A program made the translations under genes and the position numbers. A stretch of 7,012 nucleotides of DNA from SG8-41 sp036555035 (GTDB taxonomy: Bacteria; Pseudomonadota; Gammaproteobacteria; Burkholderiales; SG8-41). Below the pieces are notes generated by a model that was not told the DNA's origin, made no database searches, and saw only the letters and a list, made by a program, of their open reading frames with translations. Shown here in pieces: positions 1-5,875 of the stretch. The DNA is taken from positions 1 through 7,012 of the forward strand of contig DATBMB010000092.1 of assembly GCA_036555035.1 (NCBI GenBank), written 5' to 3'. The first letter of the stretch is position 1, and every line of letters begins with the position of its first letter.

Positions 1-16
1 CAAACCCCGACCATTC
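1..16 (-). repeat. Truncated extra copy of the palindrome core
   Basis: These 16 bases are the exact reverse complement of 212-227, which lies in the right inner arm of the adjacent palindrome. They also resemble 312-325 in the same orientation. The match starts at the first base of the window, so it may continue to the left. It does not fit the 191.5 symmetry centre, so it is best read as part of another copy of the same repeat family rather than part of the palindrome at 46-337. Confidence 0.6.
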
Positions 17-45
17 ATCCTTTGCGTAGCGCCTATGCTGCGGGT

Positions 46-337
46 CGGGTCCTGTCAGTGCGGTCGTGATCTTCTCCGGATTTCCCAGCCCACCTGGTCA
101 ATTGATCAGGACAACTCCCCGTGACAGCCAGTACCAGTACCGGAAATCCGGAACCAGATCCCAACCGCTCTGCCACCCGACCCGCGGGAGTCCTGAGTTG
201 CGCGGGTGGCAGAATGGTCGGGGTTTGATCCGAGGCTTCCGGTATTGGTAAGGACTCCAGAGAACGCGATGGCCAAGTCTATTGACCAGCGGCGCGGGAA
301 GCCTCGGAGCGGGCCCCGACCGTTCTGACAGGACCCG
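46..337. repeat. Long imperfect palindrome (MITE-like or hairpin element)
   Basis: The two halves of this gene-free stretch are reverse complements of each other around a centre near 191.5. The outer arms 46-102 and 281-337 are both 57 bp and align without gaps at 41 of 57 positions. They include a perfect 13-bp match at each outer end (46-58 with 325-337, CGGGTCCTGTCAG) and a perfect 9-bp match at the inner end (94-102 with 281-289). The inner arms 132-179 and 203-250 are both 48 bp and align without gaps at 36 of 48, including a perfect 11-bp match (169-179 with 203-213). The segments between outer and inner arms align poorly and need small gaps. No transposase gene or clear target-site duplication is visible. 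It lies downstream of the SDR gene. A decayed non-autonomous element or a large structured transcript end are the main options; I do not recognise the family. Confidence 0.75.
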
Positions 338-398
338 CGCCGTTCCTTAGAGCTCGGATGCATGCTCATGCTGCTTCGGGAGTATTTTGAGATGGGTT

Positions 399-1178
399 CT
401 AGTAAGTTCCGGGATACACGCCGCCGTCGATCAGCAGGTTCTGGCCGGTGATGAACGCCGCCTGCGCGCTGCAGATGTACGCGCACAGCTCGCCGAACTC
501 GGCCGGGTCGCCGAAGCGCCCGGCCGGGATGGCGTTCTGGCGCGCCGCCCAGAACTGCTCGAAGGGCTGGCCGAGGGCCTTGGCGCGCGCCGCCAGGTTG
601 CTCTTCAGGCGGTCGGTCGCGAACTGGCCGGGCAGGATGTTGTTGATGGTCACGTTGTGGCGCACGGTCTTGCGCGCAAGGCCCGCGATGAACCCGGTCA
701 GGCCAGAGCGCGCGGCGTTGGAAAGGCCCAGCTCCTCGATCGGCGCCTTGACGGAATTGGACGTGATGTTGACGATGCGCCCGAACTTGCGCGCGATCAT
801 GCCGTCCACCGTGGCCTTGATCAGCTCGATCGGCGTCAGCATGTTGGCGTCGACCGCCTTGATCCAGTCCTCGCGCTTCCAGTCCCGGAAATCCCCCGGC
901 GGCGGCCCGCCGGCGTTGTTGACGAGGATGTCCGGCTGCGGGCAGGCGGCAAGCGCCGCCGCCCGGCCTTCCACGGTCGTGATGTCCGCGGCGACGGCCT
1001 TGACCGCGGAGCCCGTCGCGGCCTTGATCTCCGCGGCGGCCTGCTCGAGCGCTTCGCGCCCGCGCGCGACGATCGTTACCTGCGCCCCCTCGCGGGCGAG
1101 CGACAGGGCGCACCCCTTGCCCAGCCCCTTGCTCGCCGCGCACACCAGCGCGGTCCTGCCCTTGATGCCGAGATCCAT
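399..1178 (-). CDS. Atypical SDR family oxidoreductase
   Basis: A 259-residue short-chain dehydrogenase/reductase, the usual length for a classical single-domain SDR, expected to be a cytoplasmic NAD(P)(H)-dependent Rossmann enzyme. Visible marks are a glycine-rich nucleotide loop at about 14-22 (AASKGLGKG), NNAG at 87-90, an Asn at 112, a serine-rich strand at 136-142 (VNITSNS), a PG turn at 183-184, and the C-terminal GQNLLIDGG at 245-253. The catalytic YxxxK is not present: the aligned segment at 152-156 reads LSNAA. Known BKR-like SDR subgroups (for example CDD cd05344) also lack a perfect catalytic tetrad, and this protein resembles them. ATG 1178 is chosen because GGGAGG lies 8 nt upstream and the protein then begins just before the first Rossmann strand. 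It starts 1 nt after the VOC stop codon (TGA-c-ATG), so the two are almost certainly cotranscribed. Substrate unknown; names such as 3-oxoacyl-ACP reductase would be over-annotation. Confidence 0.93.
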   Translation of the reverse strand: MDLGIKGRTALVCAASKGLGKGCALSLAREGAQVTIVARGREALEQAAAEIKAATGSAVKAVAADITTVEGRAAALAACPQPDILVNNAGGPPPGDFRDWKREDWIKAVDANMLTPIELIKATVDGMIARKFGRIVNITSNSVKAPIEELGLSNAARSGLTGFIAGLARKTVRHNVTINNILPGQFATDRLKSNLAARAKALGQPFEQFWAARQNAIPAGRFGDPAEFGELCAYICSAQAAFITGQNLLIDGGVYPGTY

Positions 1179-1179
1179 G

Positions 1180-1767
1180 TCACCGGCCTCCCTTCGATGC
1201 TTTTCGCTTCCTGCCCCTTGGTTTCGACAGCCCGAGCTCGCGCCGCTTCTGCTCGCGCCAGATTCCGAACGGGCGCGTCGTCGGGTTGCGGGCAATGCGC
1301 CCGTGCGTCGCCGCCTCGATCTCCTTGTCGGAGAGCGAGAAATCCAGGACCTCCCGGAACGGCTGCTCGACGTACCATGGCGTGTCGCAGAAGAACTCCA
1401 GGCGGTTGCCCTCGGGATCGAGGAAATACACCGACCAGGCGTTGCCGTGGTCCACGGGATCGATCCCCTCCACCTTGCTGGCGACCACCAGCTCGTACAT
1501 CTTCCGCACCTCCCTGATCGAGGCGACGCGGAAGGTGATCTGGTTGACCGTGGAGCGCGTGCCCGCCTCCCGGCCGGTCACGAGCACGATCTGGTGATGG
1601 TCCTTCGGGTCCTTGCTGAGGAACGTGAGGCGGGGGCCGCCGGCCCGCAGCTCACCTTGGTCCATCACCTTGAAGCCGAGGAGCCGGGTGTAGAACTCGC
1701 GCATGCGGTCCATGTCGGTCACCCAGAGGCCGATATGGCTCAGTTCCCACTGGGGCAGCTTCATCAT
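1180..1767 (-). CDS. VOC family protein, extradiol dioxygenase/glyoxalase-like
   Basis: A 195-residue vicinal oxygen chelate protein with two beta-alpha-beta-beta-beta modules: residues about 9-65 (ELSHIGLWVTDMDRMREFY start) and about 74-126 (ending YFLDPEGNRLEFF). Candidate metal ligands are His11 on the first strand and Glu124 on the last. His57/His58 sits where module 1 usually ends, and Gln76 sits where extradiol dioxygenases usually have a second His. Gln is accepted as a ligand in some glyoxalases, so the activity is open: ring-cleaving dioxygenase-like, lyase, or binding protein. The C-terminal 40 residues leave the fold and end in a Lys/Arg-rich tail. The start at 1767 overlaps the thioredoxin stop as ATGA, and GGAGG at 1773-1777 is 5 nt upstream. 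A second ATG immediately follows at 1764 and would have 8-nt spacing, so either could be used. The next gene is an SDR, a common partner in aromatic and carbonyl catabolism. Confidence 0.9.
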   Translation of the reverse strand: MMKLPQWELSHIGLWVTDMDRMREFYTRLLGFKVMDQGELRAGGPRLTFLSKDPKDHHQIVLVTGREAGTRSTVNQITFRVASIREVRKMYELVVASKVEGIDPVDHGNAWSVYFLDPEGNRLEFFCDTPWYVEQPFREVLDFSLSDKEIEAATHGRIARNPTTRPFGIWREQKRRELGLSKPRGRKRKASKGGR

Positions 1768-2282
1768 CGCTTCCTCCGTGCATGTTCCAGGGCACTGCGA
1801 AAAGTACCTGCGTCCTGGTATCCGTTCAACTGCGCCACTTTCCGTCCGTCGTCGCCCAGGATCACGATCGTCGGGGTGCCGACGACCCCGAGGTGCCGCG
1901 CGAGCGTGCGCTCGGTGTAGGCGGCGCCGTCCGTCCACGTCGCTTCCAGCGAGCCGCGGACGTTGACCGCGATCACGTCGAAGTGCCGGCGCATCAGGTC
2001 GTGATTGTCGCCGCGGACGAAGTTCTCCTCCAGCATGCGCGCGCACCAGGGGCAGTTATCGAGGTGCAGGAACACCATGACCTGCCGGCCCTGCTTGCGC
2101 GCCTCGGCGACGTCCTGCCGGAAGTCGAGGAAGCTCGGCTTGAACCATTGCGGCAGCGTATAGGCAACGCCCTTCACCGGCCTTTCCGGGTCGCTCGCCT
2201 GCCCCGCCGGCTGCGCCGCCGCGAGCAGCCACGCACCCGCGAGCGCGATCGCCGCGCCCGACCGGAAGCCGCATGGAATCAC
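1764..2282 (-). CDS. Secreted SoxW-like thioredoxin
   Basis: A 172-residue thioredoxin-fold protein with an N-terminal signal sequence (hydrophobic core about 9-23, plausible cleavage after Ala29), so it probably acts in the periplasm or is membrane-tethered. The redox motif is C77-P-W-C80, and the expected cis-proline is Pro137 in GTPTIVIL. The stretches LPQWFKPSFLDF (43-54) and LEENF (84-88) recall SoxW-type thioredoxins of sulfur-oxidation clusters, which reduce or recycle periplasmic thiol proteins. That likeness is from memory of the family, and no sox genes are visible here. The start must be GTG 2282: no in-frame ATG lies between it and the upstream stop at 2346-2348, and the next internal Met (69) would remove the signal peptide. 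A GGAAGGGG stretch at 2287-2294 supports initiation. Its stop overlaps the VOC start (ATGA), so the two are translationally coupled. Partner unknown. Confidence 0.9.
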   Translation of the reverse strand: MIPCGFRSGAAIALAGAWLLAAAQPAGQASDPERPVKGVAYTLPQWFKPSFLDFRQDVAEARKQGRQVMVFLHLDNCPWCARMLEENFVRGDNHDLMRRHFDVIAVNVRGSLEATWTDGAAYTERTLARHLGVVGTPTIVILGDDGRKVAQLNGYQDAGTFRSALEHARRKR

Positions 2283-2286
2283 GAAG

Positions 2287-2294
2287 CCCCTTCC
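2287..2294 (-). promoter_or_regulatory. Ribosome binding site for the GTG start at 2282
   Basis: The minus strand reads GGAAGGGG, leaving 4 nt to the GTG codon (6 nt if GGAAGG is the pairing core). It matters because the thioredoxin has no usable ATG; this site is what supports the GTG start and keeps the signal peptide. Confidence 0.6.
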
Positions 2295-2379
2295 ATCGTA
2301 GTTGCCTGCCAGATTCGTATTTTGCCGGTAAAGCGTGGTGAGTGACTACGCCGGCAGATCGAACGCGGGCGCAATCGTC

Positions 2380-3621
2380 TCACGGCGCGGGCGCGACCTC
2401 GGTACCGCGCCCGCGCAGGCGCGAGAGGACCACGGCGAGCGCAACGCCGGCGACGCACACGCCGCTCACCCCGGCAAAGCCCCAGGCGAAGCTCCCCGCG
2501 TGGTCTCTGACCACACCCAGCGCGTAGGCGGTACTCAAGCCGCCGATATTGGCGAACAGGTTGCCGAAGCCGGTCGCGGTGCCCGCGAAGCGCGGCCCGA
2601 GCACTTCCATCGGCACCACGAAAAGCGGCCCGAAATAGAACTGCAGGAACATCGAGTTGACCGCAATGACGAGGAGCAGCAGCGGGATCGATTCGACCGA
2701 CGCCAGGAGCGCGTTGGTACAGGCCAGGATCGCGAGCGCGCTTCCGATCACGAGCGGGGGGTTGCGCAGTCGGTCCGAGACGTAGCCACCCAGAGTGCTC
2801 GACGGCGCCATCAGCGCGGCGCTCATCGCCATGACCAGGCCTGCCGCCTGCACCGACAGACCGCGGTCGGCCACGAGCAGCGATGGCAGCCAGAAGTTGA
2901 AGGCGGTGGTCACCGAGAAGCGCACGAACTGCAGCCCGCTGCACACCCACATGATCGGGAAGCGGGCGAGCCGCAGCACCTCGGCCGGGGCGAGGCGCCG
3001 GGCGGTCTGCGCGCGCGGCCGGTCCTTCGCGAACGCCCGGAAGAGCAGCGCCGCGGCGATGCCCAGCGCGGCGAATGCAATGAACGCGGCGCGCCAGCCG
3101 TAGCGCTCCGCGAGAAACGGCCCCGCGAGCGCCAGCACGATGCTGCCGGAGAAGCCGCCCAGCATGAAGAGGCTCATCGCGGTGGCGCGGCGCTCGGCCA
3201 CGAACCACGATGCGAGCAGCGCGAGCCCGGGCGCAAACAGCAGCGCGCGGAAGGTCCCTGCTGCGAGCAGGACGGCCAGCGCGAGCCAGTACGCGTGGAC
3301 CATGCCGAAGGCAAGGCACATCGCCGACCAGCCGAACAGCCCGACGAAGAACGGACGCGCGGGGCCAAAGCGGTCGGCGAGGTAGCCCGCGGGAATCTGC
3401 ATGAGGCCATAGGACAGGGTCGCCGCGACCGAGAGCAGCCCCGCCTGCGTGAAGCTGATGCCCAGGTCCTCTCGAATGAGCGGCAGCAGGAGCGGGATCC
3501 CGGCGATCGTGAGCCAATGCACGATCTGGCAGAAGATCACGAGCCCGACCGTGCGCACGCCATCGCGGCTCATCGAGGCCGCGGGGCCCGTGCCTGCCGG
3601 CAGGCCGTCTTCCTGGCTCAT
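2380..3621 (-). CDS. MFS transporter
   Basis: A 413-residue polytopic inner-membrane protein of the major facilitator superfamily, normal in length, with about 12 hydrophobic segments in two halves separated by a basic loop at about 188-222. The conserved loop-2 signature is GYLADRFGPARP at 79-90, with a weaker second-half counterpart, GGYVSDRLR at 278-286. These proteins move small solutes by proton or anion coupling. The substrate class cannot be read from the sequence. ATG 3621 overlaps the aminotransferase stop (ATGA), the best argument for this start, because no good Shine-Dalgarno sequence precedes it. A second Met at residue 17 (3573) also lacks one and is a weaker option. Position in the block behind a Bug binding protein and a PLP enzyme suggests transport of that enzyme's substrate or product, which is inference. 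A 97-nt gap separates it from the thioredoxin gene. Confidence 0.94.
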   Translation of the reverse strand: MSQEDGLPAGTGPAASMSRDGVRTVGLVIFCQIVHWLTIAGIPLLLPLIREDLGISFTQAGLLSVAATLSYGLMQIPAGYLADRFGPARPFFVGLFGWSAMCLAFGMVHAYWLALAVLLAAGTFRALLFAPGLALLASWFVAERRATAMSLFMLGGFSGSIVLALAGPFLAERYGWRAAFIAFAALGIAAALLFRAFAKDRPRAQTARRLAPAEVLRLARFPIMWVCSGLQFVRFSVTTAFNFWLPSLLVADRGLSVQAAGLVMAMSAALMAPSSTLGGYVSDRLRNPPLVIGSALAILACTNALLASVESIPLLLLVIAVNSMFLQFYFGPLFVVPMEVLGPRFAGTATGFGNLFANIGGLSTAYALGVVRDHAGSFAWGFAGVSGVCVAGVALAVVLSRLRGRGTEVAPAP

Positions 3622-4766
3622 CCGGCGCGGCCGAGTTCCTGCTTGATCACGCGCACCGCGCGTTCGAGATCCTCTTCGTCGTTGTAGAAGCTCATCGACA
3701 GCCGCAGCGCGCCGTCCTTCACGTTCGCGACGACGCGGTGCTTCTCGCGCAGCCGCTCCATCAGCCACGCCGCGTCGGGCACCAGCACGTTGACGATGTG
3801 GGCGCGCTCCTCCCAGACGTCCGGCGTCTGGCTGTCGAGGCGCGCCGCCTTGAGCAGCCTGAGGCATTCCGTCGTCAACTCGCGCACGCGCCGCTCGATG
3901 CGGTCGAGCCCGATCGCGCGCAGGAACTCGGCGCCCTTCCGGAACACGCGGATCGCGAGGAAATTGGGATTGCCGCCCTCGAACCGGTGGGCAGTCCGCA
4001 TGTAATCGAACTGGCTCTGGACGTGGGCGCGCCCCGGGGCCTTGGTCGCCGGCTGCTTCACGAAGTCCGTGCGCAGGTCGTTCACCAGGTCCTCCCGGCA
4101 CCAGATGATGCCGGAGCCGGTGAGGCCGAGCAGCCCCTTGTGCCCGCCGCAGGCGATGACGTCGGCGCCCAGCGCATCGAGCCGCTCCGAGAGAATCCCG
4201 ATGCCCTGCACCCCGTCGACCACGAGGCGCACGCCCCGGTCGCGGCAGGCGCGACCCAGCTCCGGCAGATTGACGCGGTAGCCGTTGCCGTAGGTAACGT
4301 AGGCCGTCGACACGACGCGCGTGCGCGCATCCATCTTCTCGAGGAACGCGTCGAGCGGCAGCCGCCCTTCGCGGTTCCGTGCGTAACGGAGTTCGACACC
4401 CTTCGCCTCCCAGTGCTTCCACACCCAGACGTTCGCCACGTGCTCCAGGTCCGTCAGCACGACGTTGTCGCCCGGCCGCAAGTCGAAGCCGTGGGCCGCG
4501 ATATTGAGGCCCTCGGTCGTGTTCTTGGTGAATGCGATCTCGGAGGGCTTTGCCCCGAGCAGCTCCGCCATCGCGGCGCGGGTCTGGGCGACGTTGACGG
4601 CGGACCAGGCATCCGCGCCCGCATTCTCGTAGACGTCGCGGGTGTAGTCCTGCAGCGCCTCCCCCTGGCAGCGCGGCGGGATCGTCTTGCGCGCGCAGTC
4701 GAGATAGGTCCAGCGGGCGAGCGTCGGAAACTCCTTTCGTACCGCCGCCCAGTCGGCTCCGCTCAT
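3618..4766 (-). CDS. Class V PLP-dependent aminotransferase-like enzyme
   Basis: A 382-residue fold-type I PLP enzyme of the class V aminotransferase group (cysteine desulfurases, isopenicillin epimerase-like and kynureninase-like proteins). Visible features are WTYLDCA at 19-25, the phosphate-binding turn TKNTTEGLN at 80-88, His109 (EHVANVW) as the likely PLP-stacking residue, Asp184 and Gln187 in VVDGVQGIG, and Lys210 in GGHKGLLG as the Schiff-base lysine. The C-terminal LRLSMSFYNDEEDLE (354-368) is typical of the class. The mobile loop that carries the catalytic Cys in SufS/IscS-type desulfurases is short and Cys-free here, so cysteine desulfurase is unlikely; an epimerase, lyase or transaminase is a better working label. 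ATG 4766 has only a weak GGGGG-type binding site. The gene follows the Bug protein after 55 nt containing a tandem repeat, and its stop overlaps the MFS start. Confidence 0.92.
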   Translation of the reverse strand: MSGADWAAVRKEFPTLARWTYLDCARKTIPPRCQGEALQDYTRDVYENAGADAWSAVNVAQTRAAMAELLGAKPSEIAFTKNTTEGLNIAAHGFDLRPGDNVVLTDLEHVANVWVWKHWEAKGVELRYARNREGRLPLDAFLEKMDARTRVVSTAYVTYGNGYRVNLPELGRACRDRGVRLVVDGVQGIGILSERLDALGADVIACGGHKGLLGLTGSGIIWCREDLVNDLRTDFVKQPATKAPGRAHVQSQFDYMRTAHRFEGGNPNFLAIRVFRKGAEFLRAIGLDRIERRVRELTTECLRLLKAARLDSQTPDVWEERAHIVNVLVPDAAWLMERLREKHRVVANVKDGALRLSMSFYNDEEDLERAVRVIKQELGRAG

Positions 4767-4777
4767 TGTTTCGCCCC

Positions 4778-4829
4778 CGTCACCCGCACCTCGTCACCCT
4801 CATCTCGTCACCTGCATCTCGTCACTCCT
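4778..4829. repeat. 14-bp tandem repeat between two genes
   Basis: Three full units occur at 4778-4791, 4792-4805 and 4806-4819, with a partial fourth from 4820. The plus-strand consensus is about CGTCACCYKCATCT; units 2 and 3 differ at two positions and unit 1 differs at a few. The partial unit runs into the stop codon of the Bug protein gene (4822-4824). On the coding strand each unit carries GGTGACGAG followed by ATG or GTG, so the repeat spaces stop and start codons between the two genes. It fills most of the 55-nt gap before the aminotransferase start. Confidence 0.85.
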
Positions 4830-5811
4830 GTTTGATGCCGGCGTCCCGGACCACTGCCGCCCAGCGCTTCAGCTCGCCCTCGATCTTCCTGCGGAACTCC
4901 GCGGGCGTGGTCGGCGCGGGCTCCAGCGCACCCGCGGCCAGGCGCTGGCGCGTGTCCGGCGCGGCGATGGCGCGCATCAATTCATCGTGGAGCCGCTTCA
5001 GCACCGGCTTGGGCGTGCCGCCGACCGACATCACGCTGTACCAGTTGGTCACGTGAACGCCGGTGACGCCGCTTTCCTCGAACGTCGGGATGTCGGCGAG
5101 CAGCGCGGTGCGCTTCGCCGTCGCCTGGGCGAGGATCTTCAGGCGCCCGGCTTTCGCCAATGACAGCGCCGGCGGGGGCGAGGTCATCGTCGACTGGATC
5201 TGGCCGCCCACGACGTCGGCGACCGAGGCGCCCGCGCTCTTGTACGGAACGTGGGTCAGGCTGACGCCCGCGCGCAACTTGAAGAGCTCGCCCGAGAAGT
5301 GCGTGCCGCTGCCGTTTCCCGCTGATCCGAGGTTGATTCTCCCCGGCTGCGACTTCGCCGCTGCGATGTAGTCCTTGAGGCTGCCCGCGTACGGCAGGCC
5401 GGGATTCACCACCAGCAGGTACGGGGCCTCGCCCACGACGGTGACCGGGTCGAAGTCCTTGAGGGCGTCGTACTTGGCCTTCCGGTAGTAGGCGATGTTG
5501 ATGGTGAAGCCCGCGTCGGCGAGCAGGAGCGTGTAGCCGTCGGCCGCCGCCCGCATCGCGATTTCCGTGCCCACCAGCGACGCCGCGCCCGGGCGGTTGT
5601 CGACCACGACGGTCTGGCCCATCTGCTCGGTGAGCTTCACGCCCACCAGCCGCCCCACGTAATCCGAGCCGCCGCCCGCGCCGAAGGGCACGATCAGCCG
5701 GATCGGCTTGTTGGGGTATCCCTGCGCCGGCGCCCCGGTTGGCGCGAGGCACAATGCCGCAGCGTATCCCACGGCCCACAGACCGGGCTGAAATCTCGTT
5801 CGAAGCGTCAT
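4822..5811 (-). CDS. Bug/TctC-type periplasmic solute-binding protein
   Basis: A 329-residue tripartite tricarboxylate transporter receptor-type (Bug) protein, normal in length. The signal peptide spans residues 1-29 (hydrophobic core about 11-24, AxA cleavage site at 27-29), giving a mature periplasmic protein. Family marks are YPNKPIRLIVPFGAGGGSD at 32-50, VVDNRPGA at 69-76, the GSAGNGSGTH loop at 162-171, VPYKSAG at 188-194, and IPTFEESG at 241-248. Bug proteins bind carboxylates, amino acids or similar small acids between two lobes. No TctA/TctB membrane genes are in the window, so it is an orphan receptor, as is common in Burkholderiales. ATG 5811 is fixed by GAGGAGGG at 5819-5826, 7 nt upstream, and by the signal peptide. 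It heads a block with the aminotransferase-like enzyme and the MFS transporter. The ligand is unknown, but an organic or amino acid handled by that enzyme is a reasonable inference. Confidence 0.95.
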   Translation of the reverse strand: MTLRTRFQPGLWAVGYAAALCLAPTGAPAQGYPNKPIRLIVPFGAGGGSDYVGRLVGVKLTEQMGQTVVVDNRPGAASLVGTEIAMRAAADGYTLLLADAGFTINIAYYRKAKYDALKDFDPVTVVGEAPYLLVVNPGLPYAGSLKDYIAAAKSQPGRINLGSAGNGSGTHFSGELFKLRAGVSLTHVPYKSAGASVADVVGGQIQSTMTSPPPALSLAKAGRLKILAQATAKRTALLADIPTFEESGVTGVHVTNWYSVMSVGGTPKPVLKRLHDELMRAIAAPDTRQRLAAGALEPAPTTPAEFRRKIEGELKRWAAVVRDAGIKQE

Positions 5812-5818
5812 GGCGGCG

Positions 5819-5826
5819 CCCTCCTC
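5819..5826 (-). promoter_or_regulatory. Strong ribosome binding site for the Bug gene
   Basis: The minus strand reads GAGGAGGG, 7 nt before ATG 5811. It is the strongest Shine-Dalgarno sequence in the window and rules out the longer upstream reading frame, which would run back into the nuclease gene. Confidence 0.75.
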
Positions 5827-5833
5827 TTGGACG

Positions 5834-5863
5834 ATGCTAGCTTGGTGGCGCGGCCCGACGCAA
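5834..5863 (-). promoter_or_regulatory. Possible sigma-70-like promoter before the Bug gene
   Basis: On the minus strand TTGCGT (5858-5863) and TAGCAT (5834-5839) are separated by 18 nt, a fair match to -35 and -10 boxes in the 64-nt gap after the nuclease stop. Transcription would begin close to 5827, leaving almost no leader before the ribosome binding site, which weakens the call. In GC-rich DNA such matches occur by chance. Confidence 0.25.
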
Positions 5864-5875
5864 TCAGCTGCTGCT

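Noticed and set aside
203..231. tRNA-like boxes (TGGCAGAATGG followed by GGTTTGATCC)
   Set aside because: The two boxes are only a few bases apart, no acceptor stem or cloverleaf forms, and the same bases are explained by the palindrome.
66..251. Small plus-strand ORF of 61 codons in the left end
   Set aside because: It runs through the palindrome, has no ribosome binding site that I can see, and the arms do not show coding-type substitutions.
46..337. Integron attC site
   Set aside because: No convincing core sites of the GTTRRRY/RYYYAAC type at the ends, no integrase, and no cassette gene; the arms are also unusually long and well paired.
290..371. Intrinsic terminator after the SDR gene
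   Set aside because: There is a 9-bp inverted repeat (290-298 with 334-342) and a short palindrome (360-371), but neither is followed by a T-run on the minus strand.
387..1920. Long plus-strand open frames opposite the SDR and VOC genes
   Set aside because: They are antisense to genes with clear family motifs, give Arg/Ala/Pro-rich low-information translations, and have no family features; typical of GC-rich DNA.
1768..2046. Longer N-terminus for the VOC protein (start at 2046)
   Set aside because: It would lie wholly inside the thioredoxin gene and is not VOC-like; the ATGA junction and binding site support 1767.
2323..2356. Hairpin in the gap between the MFS and thioredoxin genes
   Set aside because: Only a 6-bp stem with a 22-nt loop, followed by A-rich rather than T-rich sequence in the direction of transcription. 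I see no convincing promoter in this 97-nt gap either.
2335..4835. Long plus-strand open frames opposite the MFS and aminotransferase genes
   Set aside because: Highly charged, repetitive translations without domains, explained by codon bias of the minus-strand genes.
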